Below, in pieces: positions 1 through 5,721 of a stretch of 5,721 nt of DNA; the first letter of the stretch is position 1, and each line of letters opens with the position of its first letter. The position numbers and the translations under genes were made by a program. The stretch is taken from contig JAJNDL010000100.1 of the NCBI GenBank assembly GCA_021156385.1, positions 1-5,721 on the forward strand, read 5' to 3'. This stretch comes from Moraxellaceae bacterium (GTDB lineage: Bacteria; Pseudomonadota; Gammaproteobacteria; Pseudomonadales; Moraxellaceae). The notes beneath the pieces were generated by a model that was not told the DNA's origin, ran no database searches, and saw nothing but the letters and a program-made list of their open reading frames with translations.

Positions 1-1148
1 CGCGCATAGCCGGCGAAGAAATCCGTGAACCAGGCGCGGCGGCGCACGCGCTGCGCGGCAGGCTGGCCGTGCAGGCAGCGCAGCGCGAGTTCGACCTGCG
101 CCTGCTGCGCCGCGTTGGCCACCTTGCTGTCGGGCGCCACCAGCCAGCGCAGGCGGCCGTTCTCGAGCACGAAATCCTGTTCCGCGACACAGCCGCGCGC
201 GATGAGCAGCGCCTGCACGAAGGCCGTGCGCAGCTTCGGCACCGCCCAGAGGCCGCCCAGCCGCGCCGCCTCGTGCAGTGCCGCTTCGCCGCGCGGCAGC
301 AGCGTGCCGTCGGCATATTCGCTGCCGGCCTGCCAAGCCTCCGTCAGCTGGACCAGCTGGGTCATGAAGGCGGCGGCATCCTCGGCCTGTTCGCGGGTGA
401 GCTGCAGCGGATGGCGCAGCAGGTCCAGCAGCACGCGCTCGCCGTCGGGGCTGAGCAGCAGCGCGGCGAAGGAAAACACGGGCGCGGCGCGTCCTCCCAG
501 CCAGGCGGCCGCGCGTGCCAGGGCGCCGTCCTCGCCACTCCAGCGCAGCCAGGCATGCGCGAGCGTCGAGGCGGTGGTACAGACCACGCGCGCGCCCTCG
601 CCCGTCAGCAGCCGGAAATCCGCGGCGTTCTCGCCCGGGGCGACCGCCTTGATGCCGCTGCCTTCCAGCGCCTGATTGACGAGGGCGAGCAGCGCATCGG
701 CGCCCTCCTTCTCCTCGCAGATGAGATGCACGGCAAGGCCGCAGCGGGCCGCCACCGCGGCGGCCAGTGCCACGGCCGGTGCGCGGTCGGCGGCCGGCAT
801 CACCACATAACAGCCGCGCAGCAGGGCCAGCACGCGGCGCAGCAGCGCGGGTTCGGGCGCCGTGCCGCAGGCGGCGCAGGCCTCGGCAAAGGCATTGCGT
901 ACGCGTTGCAGGTCGATGTCGCCGGGCGCTGCCGCAGCCAGGGAGACGTCAGCCGCGGCGGCGGCCAGCGCGGCGGCGAGGAAGCGTTCCTCGCGGTGCC
1001 GCGCGAAGCGGTGTCGCTGCAGCCAGTCGAAGCCGGCGACGCCGGGCAGCGGCTGGTGGCGGCGCAACGGCGCGCGGCCGGGCACGGCCGGCGGGCGCGC
1101 ATCGCGCGGCCACAGCGGCGCCACGGCGGGAACGACGGGCTCAGACAT
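1..1148 (-). CDS. SecA-like protein with degenerate ATPase motifs (3' end beyond window)
   Basis: ATG at 1148 opens a frame with no stop to the left edge (382 complete codons). I translated it by hand. Several stretches line up with SecA. Residues 101-143 match the SecA segment before, through and after Walker A (a Leu-rich helix, then RGCYVVMPAADRAPAVAL, an Ala-rich helix and AVHLIC, like the SecA 'GVHVVT' strand). Residues 186-202 resemble the 'DITYGTN...YLRD' strand. Residues 224-251 occupy the place of 'DEVDSILIDEARTPLI'. Residues 282-345 (LLPRGEAAL, then QDFVLENGRLRWLV) resemble 'LTERG...DYIVKDGEVIIV', and 372-381 (AWFTDFFAGY) resembles 'SITFQNYFRLY'. The P-loop GEGKT and the Walker B acidic residues are absent. 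About 107 residues separate the two motif sites, close to the roughly 104 in E. coli SecA, while the preprotein-crosslinking region looks about 70 residues shorter. It is probably a cytoplasmic pseudo-ATPase partner of the upstream membrane proteins. The SecA relationship is inferred by eye; a generic degenerate helicase-like protein is the alternative. Confidence 0.6.
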   Translation of the reverse strand, partial: MSEPVVPAVAPLWPRDARPPAVPGRAPLRRHQPLPGVAGFDWLQRHRFARHREERFLAAALAAAAADVSLAAAAPGDIDLQRVRNAFAEACAACGTAPEPALLRRVLALLRGCYVVMPAADRAPAVALAAAVAARCGLAVHLICEEKEGADALLALVNQALEGSGIKAVAPGENAADFRLLTGEGARVVCTTASTLAHAWLRWSGEDGALARAAAWLGGRAAPVFSFAALLLSPDGERVLLDLLRHPLQLTREQAEDAAAFMTQLVQLTEAWQAGSEYADGTLLPRGEAALHEAARLGGLWAVPKLRTAFVQALLIARGCVAEQDFVLENGRLRWLVAPDSKVANAAQQAQVELALRCLHGQPAAQRVRRRAWFTDFFAGYA

Positions 1149-3285
1149 CCAGCCTCCGCAGGAAGACGCGGCGTAGGTCGCGGCGCACGCGGTCCCAGAG
1201 CGGCTCGGGGCGGTGCACGAAGCGCACGAAGACACGCTCGCCGACGCGCCAGCCCGGTCGTGCCGGCGCCGCCAGCTCGAACTGGAACAGCGGCTCGATG
1301 CTGCGCAGCTCGTTGGCCGCGGACGGATCCAGCGCGTGGTTGCCGCCGCCCTCCAGGCTGAGCGCCGCGCTCGGCAGCAGGCGCTGGGCTTCCGGGACTT
1401 CGCGCAGCGGGCGCACGTCGACGACGTCGCCGGGCGCGCTGGAGAAGCGCACCTGCACGCGCTTCGTGTGCTGGCGCACCAGGTCGATGTCGTCCTGGCT
1501 CACCACCACGCGCAGCAGCACCTCGCGGCCGGAGATCACGTAGCCGACCACGGTGCCGCGCGTGAAGAAGCGGCCCAGCAGTCCCTGGCGCTCATCCAGC
1601 GCCAGCGTGCCGCTTTCCTGCGCGACGAGGTCGAGGCCGGCGAGGCGCTGCTGTGCGTCCTCCAGTTCGGCAACGGCACGGTCGTATTCCTCGGCCAGGA
1701 TCGCGATTTCGCTGCGGCTTTCCGCCGCGGCCTGGCGATAGCGCAGGTCCAGTTCCTGCACGCGCGCGCCGAGCGCGACGACGTTGGTCTCGATCTGCGG
1801 ATTGTCGAGCTGCGCCACCAGCTCGCCGGCCTGCACGGTCTCGCCGTTGCGGCGCGCGACATGGCTCAGGACGCCGTCGCCGCCGGCATAGAGGCGTGCG
1901 CTCTCCGGCACCCACACCACGCCTTCCGTGACCGTGTAGGACGGCAGCGGCACGAACACCGCGAACAGCACCAGCGCGGCGAGGCTGCCGCCCAGCCACT
2001 GCCAGGCGCGCGGCCGCGATTCCGCGAAGCGGTGGTCGGTGGCGACGCTCTTCAGCACGCGCCAGGCTGGCAGGACCAGTGCGTTGGCGAACGCCAGGAT
2101 GCCGAGCAGCGTGCCGAAGATGAAGAAGCGCCCGGCCACGGCGAAGACGATGCCGAAGGTGACGAAGAGTTTGTAGATGAAGGCGGCGATCGCATAGAAG
2201 GTGAACCAGCGCGCCTCGCGCCGACTCTGCGCCGGGTCCGGCACGTCCATGCGCAGCACGCGCTTCTGCAGCAGGTAGCCGATGTACTGGTTGGCGCGGT
2301 TGCCGAAGTTCGGCATCTCCAGCCAGTCGGCGAGGATGTGGTAGGCATCGAAGCGCAGAAGCGGATTGCCGTTGAACACCACTGCGGAAATGCCGGCGAT
2401 GATCATCAGGTTGTAGGCCACCGCGCGCACGAGGCCGGGCTCCACCGCCACCCACACGAAGGTGGCGAGCGAGGCGATCAGCAGCTCCACCTGCATGCCG
2501 GCGAAGCCGACCAGCATGCGCTGGCGCTTGTCCTTGAAGAAGCCGGCGTGCGAGGCGTCCACGTAGGGTGTCGGGATGAAGATCAGGAACATCACGCCGA
2601 GCTCGCGCACCTCCCCGCCCCAGCGCTTCACGGCCCAGCCGTGGCCGCACTCGTGGATGAGTTTCAGGAGCGGATAGAGAATGCCGAGCAGCAGCAGGTT
2701 CTCGCTGGCCAGCAACTGGTCGATCATGTTGCCGGTGAGTTCGTTCCAGTGCAGGCCGACCTGCAGCAGCGCGAGCAGGACGACGGCGAGCCAGATGAAG
2801 AAGCCGCGGCGCGAGAACAGCCAGCTGCCCAGCGGCAGCGTGGCCCCGAGCAGGCGGTCGGGATCGAAGAGCGGCAGGCGCAGCGCCAGCGGCGACTTGA
2901 CGTAGCCCAGCACGCGCTTGACGGCGATGTCGCGCGAGCGTTCGCCAAGTTCGTCGAGATCGGGCGGCAGGTCCGCGAGCAGGAGGTCGCACGAGGCGAG
3001 CTGGCTGACCAGGCGCACGACCTCGCCCTGCGTGGGCACGTCGTCGCCGAGCGCCTCGCACATCTCCTTCCAGATGCCGTCGAGGTCGCGCGCGCCGTCG
3101 AAGCGCGCAATGATCTCCCAGGCCGGCAGCGTGACGCGGAACAGGCGGTTGCTGCCCGGCTCGCGCAGCACCATCCAGGTTTCGCCGCGGAACTGCTGGC
3201 GGCTGACCTGCACCTGGCGGCGCAGCAGCGGCCGCATGGCGGCCACGCGATACCATTCCGGGCTGAAGAGATCCGACTGGCTCAT
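1141..3285 (-). CDS. PqqD-like / M50 site-2-protease-like metalloprotease / HlyD adaptor fusion
   Basis: A 714-residue inner-membrane protein. Residues about 20-110 resemble a PqqD-like winged-helix domain (RLFRVTLPAWEIIARFDG, then a D-x-x-x-IW helix and PTQGEVVRLVSQL), as known at the N-terminus of this family. Hydrophobic segments follow at about 161-178, 195-212, 228-240, 260-282, 288-305, 362-382, 386-406 and 428-447. The zinc-protease motif HECGH is at 211-215 at the end of a membrane segment; PTPYVD is at 238-243; NGNPLLRFDA is at 305-314, supplying the third metal ligand (Asp313). Residues about 450-690 form an HlyD-type adaptor: lipoyl-like half (460-495), short coiled coil (503-548), second half (550-590) and beta-barrel. 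The protein probably cuts or holds a peptide or membrane substrate and couples this to export. ATG at 3285 is preceded by GGTGG at 3290-3294. The gap to the upstream gene is 10 bases, and the last eight bases overlap the next gene. The architecture is secure; the substrate is unknown. Confidence 0.9.
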   Translation of the reverse strand: MSQSDLFSPEWYRVAAMRPLLRRQVQVSRQQFRGETWMVLREPGSNRLFRVTLPAWEIIARFDGARDLDGIWKEMCEALGDDVPTQGEVVRLVSQLASCDLLLADLPPDLDELGERSRDIAVKRVLGYVKSPLALRLPLFDPDRLLGATLPLGSWLFSRRGFFIWLAVVLLALLQVGLHWNELTGNMIDQLLASENLLLLGILYPLLKLIHECGHGWAVKRWGGEVRELGVMFLIFIPTPYVDASHAGFFKDKRQRMLVGFAGMQVELLIASLATFVWVAVEPGLVRAVAYNLMIIAGISAVVFNGNPLLRFDAYHILADWLEMPNFGNRANQYIGYLLQKRVLRMDVPDPAQSRREARWFTFYAIAAFIYKLFVTFGIVFAVAGRFFIFGTLLGILAFANALVLPAWRVLKSVATDHRFAESRPRAWQWLGGSLAALVLFAVFVPLPSYTVTEGVVWVPESARLYAGGDGVLSHVARRNGETVQAGELVAQLDNPQIETNVVALGARVQELDLRYRQAAAESRSEIAILAEEYDRAVAELEDAQQRLAGLDLVAQESGTLALDERQGLLGRFFTRGTVVGYVISGREVLLRVVVSQDDIDLVRQHTKRVQVRFSSAPGDVVDVRPLREVPEAQRLLPSAALSLEGGGNHALDPSAANELRSIEPLFQFELAAPARPGWRVGERVFVRFVHRPEPLWDRVRRDLRRVFLRRLDV
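1153..1157 (-). promoter_or_regulatory. Ribosome binding site of the SecA-like gene
   Basis: The minus strand reads GGAGG, four bases before the ATG at 1148. It lies inside the last codons of the upstream M50/HlyD gene. The reading frames overlap by eight bases (ATGTCTGA, holding both the start and the upstream TGA), so translation is probably coupled. This site fixes the start of the SecA-like frame. Confidence 0.75.
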
Positions 3286-3295
3286 CGCCCCACCG

Positions 3296-5134
3296 CTACG
3301 GCAGCCAGCGCCAGAACCACAGGCGCAGCCAGTCGATCACGGGTTGCATCCACACCCAGAGCAGCGGCCGGTAGCCGGCCGTGACCTTGCCCACGCCTTC
3401 CATGCCGGGGCGCAGCGCCGGCTGCGTCTCGAGCAGGCGGCCCTCGACGCGGAAATGGTTGATGCCGCCCTCGGCGGTGGCGATGGCGGTGAGGCGCGTC
3501 ACCTCGAAGGGAAAGGCATCGTCGGGCAGCGAGGAGAGCACGAGGTTGCCGCGCTGCTTTTTTTCGATGTCGTCGATGTAGCGTTCGTCGACCTTGAGCA
3601 CGACGCGGTAATCGGAAAGCGGAGCGATCTCGTAGAGTACCTCGCCCTGCGTCACGCGGCTGCCGAGGCGCTGCGACAGGTCGCCGGTGAGCACGAGGCC
3701 GGCAATGGGCGCCGTGAGCTGCGTGCGCTCGAGCTTGGTCGCGACGAGCTGGAGCTCGGCATCCGCCTGCTGCGACTGCGCCGAGCTGATGTTGGCGCGG
3801 GCACGGTCGTGGTCGCCCAGCGCTTCCTGGAACTGGCCCTGGTACTGCGAGAGCTGGCCGATCCACTTGAGCTGCTCGAGGCGCAGGTCGCGGTCGTCGA
3901 GGGCGCTGAGCAGCTGGCCCTGCTTCACCATGTCGCCGGCCCGCACCGGCGCGCTGGCGAGGAAGCCGTCGAAAGGAGCCACCACCGCGCGCTTCTCCGC
4001 GCCTTCCAGCACCACGTCGGCGGTCACGCGGTAGGGGGCGGGAATCACCGCGAGCAGGAGCAGCAGCGCGAGCAGGCCGGTGACCACGTAGCGGCGCAGG
4101 GTCGAGGCCGGCGCCAGGAAATCCTGCCAGGCCTGGCGCGCACGGTGACGCACGAAGTCCCAGCCGTCGATGGCGGCGGTGCGGCGGCTTTCGAGCAGCG
4201 GCAGCAGGTAGGCCATCAGGGCCTCCGCCGTCTGCCGCTCTTCCGCAGAAAAGGGTTGGTCGGCGCGTTCCAGCAGCAGCACGCCGCGGTAGACGCCGGC
4301 ATGGTGGCCCGGCACGGCAAGCACGTGCGCGAGGCCGCTTTCCTGGACCAGCATGCGCAGGCCCGGCGTGTCGCGGGAGAGTTCGGCCACGGTGGCCGCG
4401 GCGTGCAGCGCGTCCTCCATGCCGGCGACGATGGCGCGCGACTGGCCCATGTTGGGCGCGTGCTGGGCGCTGTGCGAGAGCGCCTCGAGATTGACCTCGA
4501 GGCCGCTCACCACGCCCCAGCTGGCGCGGTCGCAGCCCAGCGCGGAAGCAAGGCTGGTGACGGTGGCCAGCACGGCGGCGTGGAAGTCCGCGGCGTCGAG
4601 GGCCGCGGCCATCACCTCGAAGGCGATGCGGTTGCGCCCGAGCAGCGCACGGGCGGCGCTGCGGTCCTGGCGCAGGAACATGAGCTCGAGGCCGGCCACG
4701 CCCCAGCGCAGCGCCTCCATGGCACGGGAGACGAGATTGCCGGCGGCAGCCTCGATCTCCACCACGACCACGGCGGCAATGCCGCCATCCTCGTGCACGA
4801 CCGGACAGCCCAGCGAGACCAGCGTGCGGCCGCCGACGAGCTCGGGTTCGGAAACGAGGCCGCGCGCCTGCGCGAAGACATCGTCGGCGATGTCCTGCCA
4901 GGTTTCGGTTGCGGCGTGTGCGGGAAAGGCAGCGAGGGGAGTCAGGGATGCGGTGCCGTCGTCGGCGACCACGGGAAGGAAGACCGCGCCACGCGCGGGG
5001 ACCGCGAGCGCCCGGCATTGCAGAGCCAGCCAGGCACCCGCGTAGGAGGACATGTCGCCGGCAGCGAGGAGCTGCTGCCAGAGTGACGCGCTGTCAGTCG
5101 CGACAGGCGCGACACGTTCCCCCGTCTGCACCAC
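3296..5134 (-). CDS. GAF-like domain / HlyD-type membrane fusion (periplasmic adaptor) protein
   Basis: A 612-residue single-span protein. Residues about 30-155 and 168-316 look like two GAF-type domains. Each is alternating helix and sheet; the second has the GLAHVLAVPG and YRGVLLLER strands and the PFSAEERQTAEALMAYLLPLLE end helix typical of GAF. Residues 347-365 form one membrane helix, so the GAF part is cytoplasmic and the rest periplasmic. The adaptor half has a lipoyl-like half at 383-415 (VVAPFDGFLASAPVRAGDMV), a short coiled coil at about 418-470 and the matching half at 471-505 (LTAPIAGLVLTGDLSQRLGS), then a beta-barrel. The last 22 residues are Trp-rich (PLLWVWMQPVIDWLRLWFWRW) and may lie in or on the membrane. 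The GTG at 5134 is the most upstream start, because an in-frame TGA lies two codons before it. No strong Shine-Dalgarno is visible, so initiation may depend on coupling to the DUF3467 gene six bases upstream. The ligand sensed, if any, is unknown. Confidence 0.88.
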   Translation of the reverse strand: MVQTGERVAPVATDSASLWQQLLAAGDMSSYAGAWLALQCRALAVPARGAVFLPVVADDGTASLTPLAAFPAHAATETWQDIADDVFAQARGLVSEPELVGGRTLVSLGCPVVHEDGGIAAVVVVEIEAAAGNLVSRAMEALRWGVAGLELMFLRQDRSAARALLGRNRIAFEVMAAALDAADFHAAVLATVTSLASALGCDRASWGVVSGLEVNLEALSHSAQHAPNMGQSRAIVAGMEDALHAAATVAELSRDTPGLRMLVQESGLAHVLAVPGHHAGVYRGVLLLERADQPFSAEERQTAEALMAYLLPLLESRRTAAIDGWDFVRHRARQAWQDFLAPASTLRRYVVTGLLALLLLLAVIPAPYRVTADVVLEGAEKRAVVAPFDGFLASAPVRAGDMVKQGQLLSALDDRDLRLEQLKWIGQLSQYQGQFQEALGDHDRARANISSAQSQQADAELQLVATKLERTQLTAPIAGLVLTGDLSQRLGSRVTQGEVLYEIAPLSDYRVVLKVDERYIDDIEKKQRGNLVLSSLPDDAFPFEVTRLTAIATAEGGINHFRVEGRLLETQPALRPGMEGVGKVTAGYRPLLWVWMQPVIDWLRLWFWRWLP

Positions 5135-5140
5135 GAATCA

Positions 5141-5452
5141 TCAGCTGTTCAGCGTTTCCGGAGCGTGGCTGCCGCCGTCGACCTTGAGCTCGCCGAAGCG
5201 CTTCTCGTAGGCGTTCACGACGTTCTGCAGCAGGAGCAGCATGCGCTTGGCAGCGTAGGGATTGAGCACGATGCGATCGGACAGGTTGATCGTCATTTCC
5301 TTCTGGCCGGTGTGCCATGCCTGGTTGGTGCCGAACAGCAGGGTCACTTCCTCGCGCGTGCTCGCCACGTTGCAGACGTTGGCGTAGGTGCTGCGCATGT
5401 TGGTGTCGTCCCACTTGATCTTCGGCATCGCCGGCTTCTTCGCCTCAGTCAC
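5141..5452 (-). CDS. DUF3467 family protein
   Basis: A 103-residue soluble protein. Residues 14-88 carry the DUF3467 (PF11950) pattern: WDDTNMRSTYANVCNVASTR, EEVTLLFGTNQAW, a TINLSDRIVLNPYAAKR strand and turn, and a final helix with NVVNAYEKRFG. The family is small, widespread and without a firm biochemical role. Its motif layout (a 'YAN' segment, then an 'F' strand, then a Leu-rich helix) is preserved here with nothing missing. The start is GTG at 5452, supported by AAGGGG eight bases upstream. An internal ATG at codon 9 (5428) with purine-rich bases before it is a possible alternative. It is the first gene of the tight run, only six bases before the GAF/HlyD gene, which suggests it acts with the adaptor complex. 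That link is inferred from position only. Confidence 0.88.
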   Translation of the reverse strand: MTEAKKPAMPKIKWDDTNMRSTYANVCNVASTREEVTLLFGTNQAWHTGQKEMTINLSDRIVLNPYAAKRMLLLLQNVVNAYEKRFGELKVDGGSHAPETLNS

Positions 5453-5460
5453 TTTATTGT

Positions 5461-5466
5461 CCCCTT
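5461..5466 (-). promoter_or_regulatory. Ribosome binding site of the DUF3467 gene
   Basis: The minus strand reads AAGGGG followed by an eight-base spacer and GTG. This is the best Shine-Dalgarno match in the spacer, and it favours GTG at 5452 over the internal ATG as the start. Confidence 0.65.
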
Positions 5467-5492
5467 TGCAGGTATTGGTTGGTGTGTCGGAT

Positions 5493-5509
5493 GGTCAGGG
5501 ATGATGACC
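5493..5509. repeat. Small inverted repeat in the leader
   Basis: GGTCA and TGACC form perfect 5-base arms around a 7-base centre. It could be an operator half-site pair or a weak hairpin. It overlaps the candidate -35 box. Arms this short can arise by chance. Confidence 0.3.
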
Positions 5510-5514
5510 TATTT

Positions 5515-5721
5515 TCACCGACTCCGTCCATCGTCGTATGCATCCCAGGATTTCAGCACCGGCCTGCCCTTTTTCTCGCGGCGGCGCACCATGCCCCAGC
5601 CGAACATGAGGGCGGCGGCGCTCGCGGCGTCGACCACTTCCTCGCTGTCTTCCGGATACACGGGCGCCGGCACCGACAGGTCGGCCTGCGTGCCCGGCAG
5701 CGCCGGCGGCAGGTCGCCCGG
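5515..5721 (-). CDS. C-terminal 68 residues of an unidentified protein (5' end beyond window)
   Basis: The frame is open from the right edge to TGA at 5517-5515. The visible part starts with a Pro/Gly/Ala-rich linker (PGDLPPALPG), then an acidic stretch (VYPEDSEEVVD), a short hydrophobic patch (AASAAALMFGWGM) followed directly by a basic cluster (VRRREKKGR), and an Asp/Arg tail ending in DDGRSR. Third codon positions are G/C-rich as in the neighbours, and the competing minus-strand frame gives an Arg/Cys-rich product, which supports this one. The hydrophobic patch is too short for a sure membrane helix; patch plus basic residues resembles a C-terminal anchor or sorting tail, but I do not recognise the family. 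It reads in the same direction as the operon 62 bases ahead of it and may be co-transcribed with it, perhaps as its cargo or another component. Confidence 0.55.
   Translation of the reverse strand, partial: PGDLPPALPGTQADLSVPAPVYPEDSEEVVDAASAAALMFGWGMVRRREKKGRPVLKSWDAYDDGRSR

Larger units (their letters stand above)
5453..5514 (-). promoter_or_regulatory. Intergenic leader, possible weak promoter
   Basis: These 62 bases are clearly richer in A+T than the coding regions and are the only non-coding gap longer than 10 bases. On the minus strand, CTGACC (5493-5498) and AATACC (5471-5476) are 16 bases apart. They match the sigma-70 -35 and -10 boxes at only four and three of six positions, so a promoter here is possible but weakly supported. 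No hairpin followed by a T-run is seen on the minus strand, so there is no sign that the upstream gene terminates before this operon. Confidence 0.25.

Noticed and set aside
588..605. TGEGAR (residues 182-187 of the SecA-like protein) as a surviving P-loop
   Set aside because: It lacks the essential Lys-Thr and sits about 65 residues downstream of the position expected from the flanking SecA-like strands. Spacing to the Walker B region fits only if the P-loop site is at residues 117-128.
69..1543. Plus-strand open frames of 258 and 430 codons (767-1543 and 69-1361)
   Set aside because: Composition is Arg/Ala/Gly or Gln/Arg/Ala-rich shadow sequence. The minus-strand frame here has a good ribosome binding site, coupling to the operon and SecA-like motifs.
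1592..5018. Long minus-strand frames at 1592-3256 and 3282-5018
   Set aside because: These are Arg/Pro/Ala-rich off-frame readings of the two adaptor genes, without domain motifs.
1213..5086. Very long open frames on the plus strand (1213-3384 and 2918-5086, over 700 codons each)
   Set aside because: They lie opposite well-supported minus-strand genes. They are rich in His, Gln, Arg, Ala and Glu or Ser as expected for antisense frames at about 70% G+C, and show no recognisable domains.
5094..5414. Minus-strand frame of 106 codons overlapping DUF3467
   Set aside because: It is an off-frame reading of the DUF3467 gene. Its ATG at 5142, just before the GAF/HlyD gene, is out of frame with that gene and stops after about 16 codons.
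5493..5515. Inverted repeat followed by TATTTT as a plus-strand terminator
   Set aside because: The stem is only 5 base pairs with a weak T-run, and no plus-strand gene ends here.
1..5721. CRISPR arrays, tRNA or rRNA genes, insertion sequences and attachment sites
   Set aside because: No regular repeats, cloverleaf-like segments, transposase frames or terminal repeats were seen. Nearly all the window is coding.

Overview
The window is about 70% G+C. It reads as one compact cluster transcribed entirely from the minus strand of a Gram-negative bacterium, probably a high-GC beta- or gammaproteobacterium. That assignment rests on the HlyD-type periplasmic adaptors, the composition and the general look of the proteins. 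No rRNA, tRNA or housekeeping marker is present to pin it down.

In transcription order (right to left) the layout is as follows. (1) 5721-5515 holds the last 68 codons of an unidentified protein with a short hydrophobic patch and a basic, charged C-terminus. (2) 5453-5514 is a 62-base spacer with a small inverted repeat and a good ribosome binding site. (3) 5452-5141 encodes a 103-residue DUF3467-family protein. (4) 5134-3296 encodes a 612-residue inner-membrane protein with a cytoplasmic GAF-like N-terminal half, one membrane helix, and an HlyD/RND-type adaptor half. (5) 3285-1141 encodes a 714-residue fusion of a PqqD-like domain, a polytopic M50/site-2-protease-like zinc metalloprotease and an HlyD-type adaptor. 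(6) 1148-1 is an open frame running off the left edge. Its 382 visible residues look like a strongly diverged SecA motor homologue that has lost the ATP-binding motifs. Genes 3 to 6 are separated by 6 bases, 10 bases and an 8-base overlap, so they almost certainly form one operon.

Taken together, the operon looks like an envelope export or protein-processing machine of unusual composition. It has two different membrane-anchored adaptors, one carrying cytoplasmic GAF-like domains and the other fused to an intramembrane protease, plus a SecA-like protein that seems unable to hydrolyse ATP and a small DUF3467 partner. No ABC ATPase, RND pump or TolC-type outer-membrane channel is visible, so any energy source, pore or cargo must lie outside the window. 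The function of the whole is inferred; the domain identities of the adaptors, the protease and DUF3467 are well supported.
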